In this document: piece by piece, positions 1-9,278 of the stretch
Layout: the number at the start of each line of letters is the position of its first letter
How positions within the stretch are numbered: the stretch's first letter is position 1
NCBI GenBank assembly: GCA_903907955.1
Contig: CAIVPZ010000071.1
Location: forward strand, 1-64,000
Direction: 5' to 3'
DNA length: 64,000 bases
Source: an uncultured Acetobacteraceae bacterium
GTDB taxonomy: Bacteria; Pseudomonadota; Alphaproteobacteria; Acetobacterales; Acetobacteraceae
Program-made: the position numbers and the translations under genes
Notes under the pieces: generated by a model
Told to the model about the DNA's origin: nothing
Databases searched by the model: none
Seen by the model: only the letters and a program-made list of their open reading frames with translations

Positions 1-443
1 ACCACCGCCTCGAACAGGTGGTAACGGTGGAAGGCGTGATCGCGAAGGTGCTCCTCCTCGTGCGCGCGTTCGGCAATCTGCTTGCTGCCGTCGCCCTTCT
101 CCGGATCGTCGCGGAGCCGGACCGCTTCCGCGCGGGCAACGTCGATGCGCTTGCGCACCGCCGGGTCGGCGCTGGTGGGCAGGCTCTCCATCACCTCGGC
201 GGCGGTGTGCTGCACCGTCGAGCGGACATTCTTCGCCTGGAAGAACGCCCAGCTGTCGGACGCCAGGATGTGGTGGGTCAGGTAGTCGTTCTGCGACGAT
301 TTTGCGCCCATTTCCGTTATCGCGAGCACGGCGGCGAGCACCGCGATGAGCACGGCGACGCGACGCGCGCCACTGTCGCTATGGCCGCCGCCGTGGTGCT
401 CCACCTCCTCGATGTGTTCCTTGGCCAGTTCCGCCGGTTCCAT
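1..443 (-). CDS. DUF4337 family membrane protein (3' end beyond window)
   Basis: The frame opens at an ATG at 443 preceded by AAGGAG at good spacing and runs off the left edge, so the C-terminus is missing. The visible 147 residues start with an acidic and His-rich cytoplasmic stretch (EEVEHHGGGH), followed by one hydrophobic segment near residues 28-45 (VAVLIAVLAAVLAITEMGA). A polar helical region rich in Arg, Glu and Asp follows. This order, with the SQNDYL and AFFQAK motifs, matches the DUF4337 family of small alphaproteobacterial membrane proteins of unknown function. The gene faces away from the microprotein at 672 across a 228-bp divergent region. Family assignment is by motif recall; no biochemical role is known to me. 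Confidence 0.75.
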   Translation of the reverse strand, partial: MEPAELAKEHIEEVEHHGGGHSDSGARRVAVLIAVLAAVLAITEMGAKSSQNDYLTHHILASDSWAFFQAKNVRSTVQHTAAEVMESLPTSADPAVRKRIDVARAEAVRLRDDPEKGDGSKQIAERAHEEEHLRDHAFHRYHLFEAV

Positions 444-671
444 GCCGTCTCCTTGGGTGTGCGCGGGAAGCCGCGATGTAGCGTACTGGCCCCGCCGGGG
501 AAGGGGGGCCGCAGCGAAATATCAGCCGCGCACCCGAATCAGCGCGCCGCCGGGGGCGGGCGACTGTGACAGCTCACGCATTCCTGATTAGAATTCGCCC
601 CGCCGAAGGGCGGCCGTTGCCGACCACCGGTCCGGCCGGACCCCGGGATACCAGAACCTGAGGACAGGACC

Positions 672-800
672 ATGTGGTTCCGACTAGTTGCTGCGCTTTC
701 CCTGCTCGCCTTCCTGGGCATGGTGTGGATGCTGGTGTTCTCGACCAAGGAGCCGCCGCAAAGTGCTCCCTTCAAGCCGGCGTCGATGGAAGGGAAATAG
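672..800 (+). CDS. 42-residue single-pass membrane microprotein
   Basis: A short frame starts at ATG 672 with GAGGACAGGA just upstream and encodes 42 residues. Residues 2-24 are strongly hydrophobic (FRLVAALSLLAFLGMVWML), followed by a short polar tail ending in SMEGK. The hydrophobic core, the ribosome-binding site and the separation from any larger gene support a real small inner-membrane protein. There is no recognisable family. It is divergent from the DUF4337 gene and convergent with tldD, from which it is separated by a palindromic repeat. Confidence is moderate because no homology search was possible. Confidence 0.5.
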   Translation: MWFRLVAALSLLAFLGMVWMLVFSTKEPPQSAPFKPASMEGK

Positions 801-856
801 CCAACGGGAAACCAGGTCAGGGCCGTTGCCCTGGCCGCGGTTTGCGGTGCGTCGCG

Positions 857-961
857 CTCAGGGCTTGTGAAGCAAGCGAACTTGCGAATGAACGCCCGCT
901 GATATCGTTGAGCATTTCCGGCCAGATCGGAGCGCCGCGGGCATTCATTCACAAACTCTCA
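857..961. repeat. Palindromic intergenic repeat, copy 1, abutting the tldD stop codon
   Basis: Read on the minus strand this element begins with the tldD stop codon as TGAGAGTTTGTGAATGAA and ends near CACAAGCCCTGAG. Its core is an inverted repeat: 882-899 pairs with 937-954 (GAATGAACGCCCGC against GCGGGCATTCATTC, one mismatch in the 14-bp core) around a 37-nt loop. The same element occurs at 16550-16677, and a diverged relative lies at 30634-30712. The hairpin may also terminate convergent transcripts from the microprotein and tldD. Confidence 0.8.
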
Positions 962-2422
962 GGCGGCGGTGCCGCCGACGGTCAGGCCGGTCAGCTTCAG
1001 CGTGGGCTGCCCCACCCCCACCGGCACCCCCTGGCCGTTCTTGCCGCAGGTGCCGATCCCCGGATCGAGCGCCATGTCGTTGCCGATCATCTCCACCCGG
1101 GTGAGCGCATCCGGGCCGTTGCCGATCAGCGTGGCCCCCTTCACCGGGGCGGTCACCTGGCCGTCCTCGATCATGTATGCCTCGCTGGCGGTGAACACGA
1201 ACTTTCCGGACGTGATGTCCACCTGGCCGCCGCCGAAATTCACCGCGTAAAGCCCGTGCTTCACCGAGCGGATCATCTCCGCCGGGTCGTGCGGCCCGGA
1301 CAGCATGACGGTGTTGGTCATGCGCGGCATCGGTGCATGCGCATATGACTGGCGGCGGCCGTTACCGGTGGCGCGCACCCCCATCAGCCGCGCATTCAGC
1401 CGGTCCTGCAGGAACTCGCGCAGATAGCCGTCCTCGATCAGCACGGTGCGGCTGGTCGGCGTGCCTTCGTCGTCCACCGTCAGGCTGCCGCGCCGGTCGG
1501 GCATGGTGCCGTCATCCACCACCGTCACCCCGGGGGCGGCGATGCGGGTGCCGAGCAGGCCGGAGAAGGCCGAGGTTTTCTTGCGGTTGAAGTCGCCCTC
1601 CAGCCCGTGGCCGATCGCCTCGTGCAGCAGGATGCCGGGCCAGCCCGGTCCCAGCACCACCGGCATCTCGCCGGCCGGCGCCGGCCGGCTGTCCAGGTTC
1701 ACCAGCGCCTGGCGCAACGCCTCGTCCACCGCACCGCGCCAGTGCGCCTCGTCGAGGATGCGGTCGTAGCCGAACCGTCCGCCGCAGCCGGTGCTGCCGG
1801 TTTCGCGCCGGCCGTCCTGCTCGACCACCACCGAGATGTTCATGCGCACCAGCGGCCGCAGATCGGCCACCCGCCGGCCGTCGGCGCGGATGATCTGCAC
1901 CGCCTGCCACGACCCGGAAATCGAGGCCGCCACCTGCTTGATCCGCGAATCGCGCCCGCGCGCATAGGCGTCGATCCCCGCCAGCAGTTCGGTGCGTTTG
2001 CCGAACGCCATGCCGGCCAGCGGGTTGGCGGGCGAATACAGCCGGGCGTTGGTCTGGCGTGGCGGCTCGGCGACGGTGCCGGCATGGCCGGCGGAAACCG
2101 CGCCCACCGTCACCGCGGCGCGCCGCAGCGCCGGCTCGCTCAGTTCGCCGGAATGCGCATAGCCGGTCGCTTCGCCGGCCACCGCCCGCAGGCCGAAACC
2201 CAGCGTGGTGTCGAACCCGGCGCTGCGGATGCGGCCATCGTCCAGGGTGACCGACTCGCTTTCCTGGTATTCCAGGTACAGCTCGCCGTCGTCGCTGTCC
2301 GCCAGCGCCGCGCGGGTCAGCCGGGCGGCGGTGTCCTGGTCCAGCAGGGCGCCGTCGCGCTCAAAGAACAGCCGGTCGGTGACGGAAAGCGGGGTATCGA
2401 GAGGGGTCGCATCGGCCGTCAT
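959..2422 (-). CDS. tldD: TldD-type zinc metalloprotease
   Basis: This 487-residue protein has the usual length of TldD, the partner of TldE/PmbA in an intracellular protease that trims modified peptides and unfolded polypeptides. The metal site HEAIGHGLEGD lies in the middle of the protein, followed by the typical KKTSAFSG stretch, and the C-terminal TldD barrel shows GTCGKNGQGVPVGVGQP. The ATG at 2422 overlaps the stop of the upstream histidine kinase by four bases (ATGA), and AGGA precedes it. The gene is therefore probably translationally coupled to the kinase. The stop codon is part of a palindromic repeat. The family call is secure; no pmbA partner lies in the window. Confidence 0.93.
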   Translation of the reverse strand: MTADATPLDTPLSVTDRLFFERDGALLDQDTAARLTRAALADSDDGELYLEYQESESVTLDDGRIRSAGFDTTLGFGLRAVAGEATGYAHSGELSEPALRRAAVTVGAVSAGHAGTVAEPPRQTNARLYSPANPLAGMAFGKRTELLAGIDAYARGRDSRIKQVAASISGSWQAVQIIRADGRRVADLRPLVRMNISVVVEQDGRRETGSTGCGGRFGYDRILDEAHWRGAVDEALRQALVNLDSRPAPAGEMPVVLGPGWPGILLHEAIGHGLEGDFNRKKTSAFSGLLGTRIAAPGVTVVDDGTMPDRRGSLTVDDEGTPTSRTVLIEDGYLREFLQDRLNARLMGVRATGNGRRQSYAHAPMPRMTNTVMLSGPHDPAEMIRSVKHGLYAVNFGGGQVDITSGKFVFTASEAYMIEDGQVTAPVKGATLIGNGPDALTRVEMIGNDMALDPGIGTCGKNGQGVPVGVGQPTLKLTGLTVGGTAA

Positions 2423-3696
2423 GGCGATTCCTGCGCAAGCTGGAGGGACGGGGGAGGCTCGATCACGCGTGCGCGCGGCAGCAGCAATGTGGCGGTAGTG
2501 CCCTGGCCGGGGGCGCTCTCCAGCAGCAGCGTGCCGCCATGCGCGGCGGCGATGGCGCGGCTGAGGTGCAGGCCGATCCCGGCCCCGCCGGTCCGGCGTG
2601 CCAGCCGGGTATCGAGCTGGTGGAACGGCTGCAGCACGCGCTGCAGGTCCTCGGGCGGCATGCCGGCGCCGGTGTCGCGCACCACGATCAGCACGTTACC
2701 GGCCGCGTCCTGGCGGGCGGTGACCGACACGCTGCCGCCCCGGGGGGTGAACTTCATCGCATTGCCGAGCAGGTGGCCGAGCAACCGGCGCAGCCGGCGT
2801 TCGTCGACGCGCAGCCGCGCCCCGCGCTTCCTGTCGTGCCCGGTCTCGTCGTGTCCGGTCAGCGCCAGCCCGGCCTTCTGCGCCTCCGCCTCGGCGGCAC
2901 GCAGTGCGGCGGCCACCATTCGTCCGACCTCCACCGTGTCGCCGGCCAGTTCGAAGGCGTCCGAATCGAGCCGCACCAGATCCAGGATATCGTCGATCAG
3001 CGTCAGCAGATGCCGCCCGGCATCACGGATGTGCAGGGCGAACTCCTCGATTTCCCCGGGGTCGGGACTGGCCCCGGGCCGCGCCGCGTCGTGTGCCAGC
3101 GTTTCCGAAAACCCGATCACCGCGTTCAGCGGCGTGCGCAGTTCGTGGTTCATGGTGGCGAGGAAGCGCGACTTGGCGCGTGCCCCGGCCTCGGCGTTTT
3201 CGCGCGCCTCGCGCAACGCCCCGGCAGCGGCGTGAGCGGCGGTGACATCGATCACCGCGAGCGACCAGCCGCCGTCGGACAGTTGCTCGGCGGCCAGGTC
3301 GAGCAGACGGCCATCCACGGTGCGGCATTGCAGGAAACAGGGCGGCGCCGGGGCCGCTGCCGTCAGGTGGCCGAGCAGGGCGGCGAGGTCCGTACCGGGG
3401 GCAACCTCCCCGGCGGGCAGGCCGAGCAGGCGGGCAAGATCGCCGGTCAAGGCGCGCAGCCGCAGGGCGGCGTCGAACACGCCGACCGCCACGCCGCCCG
3501 GCGGCAGCACATCTCCGCTCACGGCGCCGGCGCCATACCGCGGACCCTGCACGGAAGCGGTGCCAAAACGCGGCGGGCGCGAACCGGCGCCGGGGTGGTG
3601 TTGCCGCAGGTCTGGAAGTTCCGAAAATCCAAGAACATTGGCCACCATATAGGGCGTGGTGGGGCGGAAACAGTGTCGCCCGGCGAAATTGACCAT
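2419..3696 (-). CDS. Sensor histidine kinase with N-terminal PAS-like region
   Basis: The C-terminal half carries the phosphoacceptor motif FLATMNHELRTPLNAVIGF and a complete HATPase region: N box GNAMKFTPRG, G1 box VRDTGAGMPPEDL and G2-like GGAGIGLHLS. The preceding residues (about 70-180) look like a PAS sensor fold. There are no clear membrane spans, so the kinase is probably soluble. The longest frame starts at ATG 3696, directly after the TAG of the glycosyltransferase gene; a GTG start about 160 bp downstream (MSGDVLPPGG) is equally plausible because neither has a strong ribosome-binding site. It overlaps tldD by four bases. No cognate response regulator is adjacent, so the signal and target are unknown. 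Confidence 0.85.
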   Translation of the reverse strand: MVNFAGRHCFRPTTPYMVANVLGFSELPDLRQHHPGAGSRPPRFGTASVQGPRYGAGAVSGDVLPPGGVAVGVFDAALRLRALTGDLARLLGLPAGEVAPGTDLAALLGHLTAAAPAPPCFLQCRTVDGRLLDLAAEQLSDGGWSLAVIDVTAAHAAAGALREARENAEAGARAKSRFLATMNHELRTPLNAVIGFSETLAHDAARPGASPDPGEIEEFALHIRDAGRHLLTLIDDILDLVRLDSDAFELAGDTVEVGRMVAAALRAAEAEAQKAGLALTGHDETGHDRKRGARLRVDERRLRRLLGHLLGNAMKFTPRGGSVSVTARQDAAGNVLIVVRDTGAGMPPEDLQRVLQPFHQLDTRLARRTGGAGIGLHLSRAIAAAHGGTLLLESAPGQGTTATLLLPRARVIEPPPSLQLAQESP

Positions 3697-5403
3697 CTAC
3701 GGCGCCGGTTTCGCCGCCGCCGGGGACGCCGCGTAGAGAGTCAGTTCCAGGCGGCGCAGGGTGGTGGCGTTGATGCCGTCGAGCCGCGTCAGCACCCGCG
3801 GCGTGAAACCAAGCGCCCGGGCGCGATCGAGGAAGACGGCAGTGTCCCGGCGGTCGATCAGCGCCAGCCCGCAGGCGGGCGAGTCGTGCAGGAACCCGGC
3901 GGCCTGGGCCGGCCCGATCAGCCGGGTGTTGCGCCCGGCCAGGTACAGCAGGCTCGGCTCGGCATAGGCGGACGACGCCAGCACGCTGTCCGGGCAGGGG
4001 CGCCATGCCCGCACCGCGGCGGCGATGCGCGGGCTCAGCCAGATCGTCTCCAGCGCCGGCGCCACCACCCTGAAGCCGGACCAGGAGATCGCCAGCACCG
4101 CCACAACGGCGAAGCACAGCGCCACCCGCGGCGCCGGCCGCTTCGCCTGGCGCGCGGTCTGCACCACCGCCACCACGGCGATCATGGCGGCGAACAGAGC
4201 CAGCGCGGCCACCCGCGGCGCCAGCCGCAGCATCAGCAGCGGCCCGGCCAGCGCGAGACCCAGCCCGACCGCCAGCCACAGCGTCGCCCAGGAACGGCTC
4301 AGCAAGCGGCCGAGCCGGCCCAGCCGCCCCGCCACCGGGGGGGCGCAAAGGGCGCCGGCGGTCAGGGTGGCGATCGCCGGGATGATCGGCAGCAGCGTGT
4401 GCGGCAGCCGGCTCCCGACCGCCTCGATCACCACCCAGGCGGGCAGCGTCCAGGCGAGCAGGAACACCGTTTCGGGCATGCGCCGGTTGCACCACACCCA
4501 GGGCAGCGCCCGCGCGGCGAACAGCGAACCCGGCCAGAAAGCCAGCACGAACAGCGCCAGCGTGGCCCCCGGGGGCAGGCCATGCCTGGCCCGGCCCTGC
4601 GCGACCCCGGCGAAGCCGGCCACCCAGGGCAGCAGGATCGCCAGCAGGACCAGCCCGAGCCACGGCCGCAGCGCCAGCATCCATCGCGCCCGCCGCTCGG
4701 CGATCGCCAGCCCCAGCAGGGTGCCGCCGGTGACCAGCAGAACCACCGGCGCATTGAGCAGCGCCCCGGCGCCGATCGCCCCCCAGAACACGCCGGAGGC
4801 CGCCCATGATGCCGCCAGCGATGGCGGCGGGCCGTCGCGGCGGCGCCAGACCTCCAGCAGCGCCGCCTGCGCCAGCAGGATCACCGCCAACAAGGGCGCT
4901 TCGGGCGTGGCCATGCGCGCCTCGGCGCCGAGCAGCACCGACAGCGCCAGCAGCAGCCCGGCGACGAAGCCGGCGGTGGAACCATAGAGCACCGCGGCGA
5001 TCCGCCAGGTCAGCAGCACCGCGGCCAGCGCCGCCAGCGCGCCGGGCACGCGGTTGGCCCAGATGTCGCGCCGATCGGGGGCACTCAGCAACGACACCGC
5101 GCCCGCCTGCAGCCAGGCGATGCCGGCGGTCTGCCGGTCGGGCGGGGCGTGGTCGCCCGGTTGCAGCATCTGGAGGGTGGCCAGGGCGGTGCGCGACTCG
5201 TCGCGGTCGAGCGGCGGCAGGCGGGCGATGCCGGGCCACAGCAGGGCGATCGCCAGCACCGTCAGAATCAAGGGTCGGGAGGCGGCGAGCCATGCCAGCC
5301 AGCCGCCCAGCACCTTGCCCGCGCGCAATGCGGCGGGGCCTGGCCACCAGGCCGGCCGGACCGGGGGCGTTGTTGCCGAAACCTCAGTCTGCGGGATACC
5401 CAT
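3697..5403 (-). CDS. ArnT/PMT-like membrane glycosyltransferase
   Basis: This is a roughly 568-residue polytopic protein with about a dozen hydrophobic segments. The first periplasmic loop carries PPLDRDESR, the Asp/Glu-containing loop typical of the GT-C superfamily (ArnT, PMT). A short soluble C-terminal domain (about 470-568) follows the last span. Members transfer a sugar from a polyprenyl-phosphate donor onto lipid A or another periplasmic acceptor; the acceptor here is not known. I chose ATG 5403 because an earlier in-frame start at 5439 is a TTG without a ribosome-binding site. The stop codon touches the start of the histidine kinase, suggesting one transcript with it and tldD. Confidence 0.8.
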   Translation of the reverse strand: MGIPQTEVSATTPPVRPAWWPGPAALRAGKVLGGWLAWLAASRPLILTVLAIALLWPGIARLPPLDRDESRTALATLQMLQPGDHAPPDRQTAGIAWLQAGAVSLLSAPDRRDIWANRVPGALAALAAVLLTWRIAAVLYGSTAGFVAGLLLALSVLLGAEARMATPEAPLLAVILLAQAALLEVWRRRDGPPPSLAASWAASGVFWGAIGAGALLNAPVVLLVTGGTLLGLAIAERRARWMLALRPWLGLVLLAILLPWVAGFAGVAQGRARHGLPPGATLALFVLAFWPGSLFAARALPWVWCNRRMPETVFLLAWTLPAWVVIEAVGSRLPHTLLPIIPAIATLTAGALCAPPVAGRLGRLGRLLSRSWATLWLAVGLGLALAGPLLMLRLAPRVAALALFAAMIAVVAVVQTARQAKRPAPRVALCFAVVAVLAISWSGFRVVAPALETIWLSPRIAAAVRAWRPCPDSVLASSAYAEPSLLYLAGRNTRLIGPAQAAGFLHDSPACGLALIDRRDTAVFLDRARALGFTPRVLTRLDGINATTLRRLELTLYAASPAAAKPAP

Positions 5404-5488
5404 GGGCGCAGGGTTGGCGCAGCCGCCGCGGTGGCGCAAGTCCGCGGGGTGCCCGGCGCGAATATCCCGCAGCGGCGATCATGGCCGC

Positions 5489-5761
5489 CTACTGCAGGTA
5501 CATCATGTGCGCGGCGTGTCCCCACCGCCCCGGCTGGACCAGACCGACCGAGGCGACGCGCACCGAATGCAGCTTGCCTTCGAGTTCACGCCGCCAGAAA
5601 TCGAGGAAATCGTGCAGCACCGGGAAGCGCGGCGCGATGTCGAGTTCCTGCCAGATGAAGGTCTGCAGCACCGCCGGATGGTCGGGCAGGTGGTAGAGGA
5701 TTTCCGCCGTGGTGAGGCGGTATCCCAGCAATTGTTTGTGGACGTGGCTCTCGACCGCCAT
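5489..5761 (-). CDS. usg: Usg family protein
   Basis: A compact 90-residue protein starts at ATG 5761 with GGAGG eight bases upstream. It contains LTTAEILYHLPDHP, FIWQELDIAP and FPVLHDFLDFW, the signature segments of the Usg family. This small, highly conserved alphaproteobacterial protein was named for an ORF upstream of the Caulobacter trpFBA genes; its molecular function is unresolved. It is transcribed away from groES, and the 300-bp gap holds the groE promoter and its CIRCE operators. A longer in-frame extension upstream exists, but it runs antisense through groES and is not credible. Confidence 0.88.
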   Translation of the reverse strand: MAVESHVHKQLLGYRLTTAEILYHLPDHPAVLQTFIWQELDIAPRFPVLHDFLDFWRRELEGKLHSVRVASVGLVQPGRWGHAAHMMYLQ

Positions 5762-5915
5762 GTGGGCCTCCGTGATGCTGTCTTGCCTTTCCGTGGATCG
5801 CCGGGTGTCCGGACCGGTCCCTGCAGCGTCAGCCCCGGATCTGCTGCCCGGGCTGTCCCAGCATGGCACGCGGCGGGGGCCAATCGGCAAGAAAAAAGCG
5901 AATGATTTCAGATTA

Positions 5916-5942
5916 TTGGCACTCCTTGCGCGCGAGTGCTGC
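5916..5942. promoter_or_regulatory. CIRCE operator 1 (HrcA site) upstream of groESL
   Basis: TTGGCACTC, nine bases, then GAGTGCTGC: a close match to the HrcA operator TTAGCACTC-N9-GAGTGCTAA. It lies just upstream of the -35 element of the groES promoter. Confidence 0.85.
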
Positions 5943-5950
5943 CGGCCGCC

Positions 5951-5979
5951 TTGACTTCGGCGGCGCCCCCTCCTACATC
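5951..5979 (+). promoter_or_regulatory. Sigma-70 type promoter of groESL
   Basis: TTGACT at 5951-5956 and TACATC at 5974-5979 are separated by 17 bases, close to the housekeeping consensus. The element sits between the two CIRCE operators, so HrcA bound at either would occlude it. No sigma-32 type element was recognised. Confidence 0.7.
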
Positions 5980-5980
5980 G

Positions 5981-6007
5981 CTGGCACTCCTTCGTCGGGA
6001 GTGCTAA
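5981..6007. promoter_or_regulatory. CIRCE operator 2 (HrcA site) at the groES start region
   Basis: CTGGCACTC, nine bases, then GAGTGCTAA. The right half is a perfect match to the CIRCE consensus. It lies directly downstream of the -10 element and will be in the groES leader, as in other alphaproteobacteria. Confidence 0.9.
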
Positions 6008-6061
6008 CGGCGCCCCCGGCGGATGTGGGTTCCATTCGAAGACATCCAGGAGCGATCCGAC

Positions 6062-6376
6062 ATGAAGTTCCGTCCCCTGCACGACCGGGTCGTCGTCCGG
6101 CGCCTCGACGCCGAAGAGAAGACCGCCGGCGGCATCATCATCCCCGACACCGCCAAGGAGAAGCCCATGGAGGGCGAGATCATCGCGGTCGGGCCGGGCG
6201 CACGCAACGAACAGGGCCAGATCGTGGCGCTGGACGTGAAGGCCGGCGACCGCGTGCTGTTCGGCAAGTGGTCGGGCACCGAAGTCAAGATCGACGGGGA
6301 AGACCTGTTGATCATGAAGGAGTCCGACATCATGGGCATCATCGAAGGTGGCGTCGCCAAGAAGAAGGCCGCGTAG
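6062..6376 (+). CDS. groES: Co-chaperonin GroES
   Basis: This 104-residue protein is the seven-subunit lid of the GroEL folding chamber. It starts [20 protein letters not shown], has the mobile-loop region ([17 protein letters not shown]) near residues 19-35 and ends in a short Lys/Ala tail. The start at 6062 is preceded by AGGAG at ideal spacing; a longer in-frame reading from 6023 is not needed. groEL follows after 62 bases. Two CIRCE operators upstream indicate HrcA repression, relieved on heat shock. Confidence 0.97.
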   Translation: MKFRPLHDRVVVRRLDAEEKTAGGIIIPDTAKEKPMEGEIIAVGPGARNEQGQIVALDVKAGDRVLFGKWSGTEVKIDGEDLLIMKESDIMGIIEGGVAKKKAA

Positions 6377-6417
6377 CCCTTCCTTCCGACCCTGTGCGTG
6401 CCGAACCAGAAGACTGA

Positions 6418-8085
<1,668 letters not shown>

Positions 8086-8129
8086 GTCGGCCAAGGCCGC
8101 AAGGCCGAGCCGCCGAAGTCGGACTGCTG

Positions 8130-8157
8130 GGGCGGAGCCGGGAAACCGGCTCCGCCC
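8130..8157 (+). terminator. Hairpin downstream of groEL
   Basis: GGGCGGAGCCGG, a GAAA tetraloop, then CCGGCTCCGCCC: a perfect 12-bp stem 45 bases after the groEL stop. The T-tract is weak (TACGTCATTGT), so it may act as an intrinsic terminator or as an RNA 3'-end stabiliser. Confidence 0.65.
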
Positions 8158-8431
8158 TACGTCATTGTAACCTTGCGAATGCGGAAATGGCGGCCGGAAT
8201 CCTTTCCTTTTGACCGGGGCTGGTCCAGAGTCCAACTGGGCGGTCATCGCCGCTCTGTCACGCGCCGGTGATTGACTTCGCCGCCTTTTTCTGGTCATGC
8301 TCCCGCCGCAATCGCATTTTGGCTAGGCTTGCTGCGCCTCCGTCCCATCGGGTGCCTTCAAGACGTCCAAAGGCCCGGTTGTCCGCGTCGCACGCTGTTG
8401 TGCGGCGCTTGCAGCGGAGTACGACGCAGCT
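8158..8431 (+). other. Intergenic region and likely long leader of the cold-shock gene
   Basis: There is no credible gene here. A TTGACT hexamer at 8272-8277 could be a -35 element for the cold-shock gene, with a poor -10 17 bases on. That would leave a leader of about 130 bases, the kind of long 5' untranslated region typical of cspA transcripts. The leader contains ACGACGCAGCT just before the start instead of a clear Shine-Dalgarno sequence. Confidence 0.4.
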
Positions 8432-8635
8432 ATGGCTATCGGCACTGTCAAGTGGTTCAACACCACGAAGGGCTACGGCTTCATCATGCCCCAAGACGGC
8501 GGCAAGGACGTGTTCGTGCACATCACGGCCGTCCAGGCAGCCGGCCTTCGCGGCCTGAACGAGGGGCAGAAGGTCAGCTACGACGTGGCCATGGAGCGCG
8601 GCAAGGCCGCGGCCACCAACCTCAAGCTCGCCTGA
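8432..8635 (+). CDS. Cold-shock domain protein (CspA family)
   Basis: This 67-residue single cold-shock domain binds single-stranded RNA and DNA and melts RNA structure. RNP1 (KGYGFI) and RNP2 (DVFVHI) are both present, as is the start MAIGTVKWFN. The length is exactly that of a free-standing CspA-type protein. A strong hairpin 18 bases after the stop closes the transcript. Which of the several Csp paralogues usual in this class it represents, and whether it is cold-induced, cannot be read from the sequence. Confidence 0.95.
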   Translation: MAIGTVKWFNTTKGYGFIMPQDGGKDVFVHITAVQAAGLRGLNEGQKVSYDVAMERGKAAATNLKLA

Positions 8636-8652
8636 TCCAGGCCCGGTTCGGA

Positions 8653-8688
8653 ACGTAACGGGGGCCACGACGGTGGCTCCCGTTACGT
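8653..8688 (+). terminator. Terminator hairpin of the cold-shock gene
   Basis: ACGTAACGGGGGCCAC, a GACG loop, then GTGGCTCCCGTTACGT: a 16-bp stem with one G-U pair, followed by CTGTGTG. The long stem is convincing but the U-tract is weak. Confidence 0.7.
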
Positions 8689-8751
8689 CTGTGTGACCTG
8701 ACGCCGGGTGCTCCGCTTTGCCGGTTCGGCGCCGGTCCTGCCGCCCAAGGG

Positions 8752-9171
8752 CTATGCCTGTTGGTGCCGGGCGCGCGCGCCGCGCTCGATGGCGGCCGTC
8801 ACCAGCGGGTCCAGGTGCAGTTCGTTGCGGATGAACTCCAGCATCCGCAGACAGTCCTGCTGCGCGAAGCGGTCGGCCGCGACCACCTCGCAGGCCAGCG
8901 CATAGGCCGTCTCCCGCAGCCGCGGCTCAAGCGCCGCGCGGATCAGCCTGGCCGCATGCGCCAGCCCCTCCTCCTCGTCGAGCAGGCCGACCGCCGCATC
9001 GGTCGCGGCCCGCAGCCGCTCGGTGGAGAAATCGCGGAACGCCGGCAGCGTCTGCACCAGCCCCGACATCACCCCGATCTCACGATCGGAAATGCCGCCG
9101 CCGGTGGCGGCGACCAGCACCATGGTGCACACCAGCGCTTCCTGGGCGTCGAGTCCGGTTCGGGCGAGCAT
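8752..9171 (-). CDS. TerB-like (tellurite resistance TerB family) protein
   Basis: This 139-residue all-helical protein resembles the TerB domain: an N-terminal LDAQEALVCTMVLVAATGG helix, acidic residues around GISDREI, and the repeated helical hairpin ending in MLEFIRNELHLDP. TerB domains occur in tellurite- or stress-response membrane complexes and as free-standing proteins of unclear role. I prefer ATG 9171, which has AGGAAAGG upstream; an in-frame start at 9225 would add an unconserved 18-residue leader. It is convergent with the cold-shock gene. No terC, terD or terZ neighbour is present, so a tellurite function should not be assumed. Confidence 0.7.
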   Translation of the reverse strand: MLARTGLDAQEALVCTMVLVAATGGGISDREIGVMSGLVQTLPAFRDFSTERLRAATDAAVGLLDEEEGLAHAARLIRAALEPRLRETAYALACEVVAADRFAQQDCLRMLEFIRNELHLDPLVTAAIERGARARHQQA

Positions 9172-9278
9172 CGTCTGGTCCCTTTCCTGTGCCGCGAAAC
9201 TGCCCTTGTGACCCGGCCAGATCAAGCGGTGCCGCGATTACCTTTACGTCAGGTCGAAGCGGCCGGCAAAACGTCCTG

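Noticed and set aside
568..580. CRP site TGTGACAGCTCACG before the microprotein
   Set aside because: The half sites are four bases apart instead of six, so it does not fit the CRP consensus.
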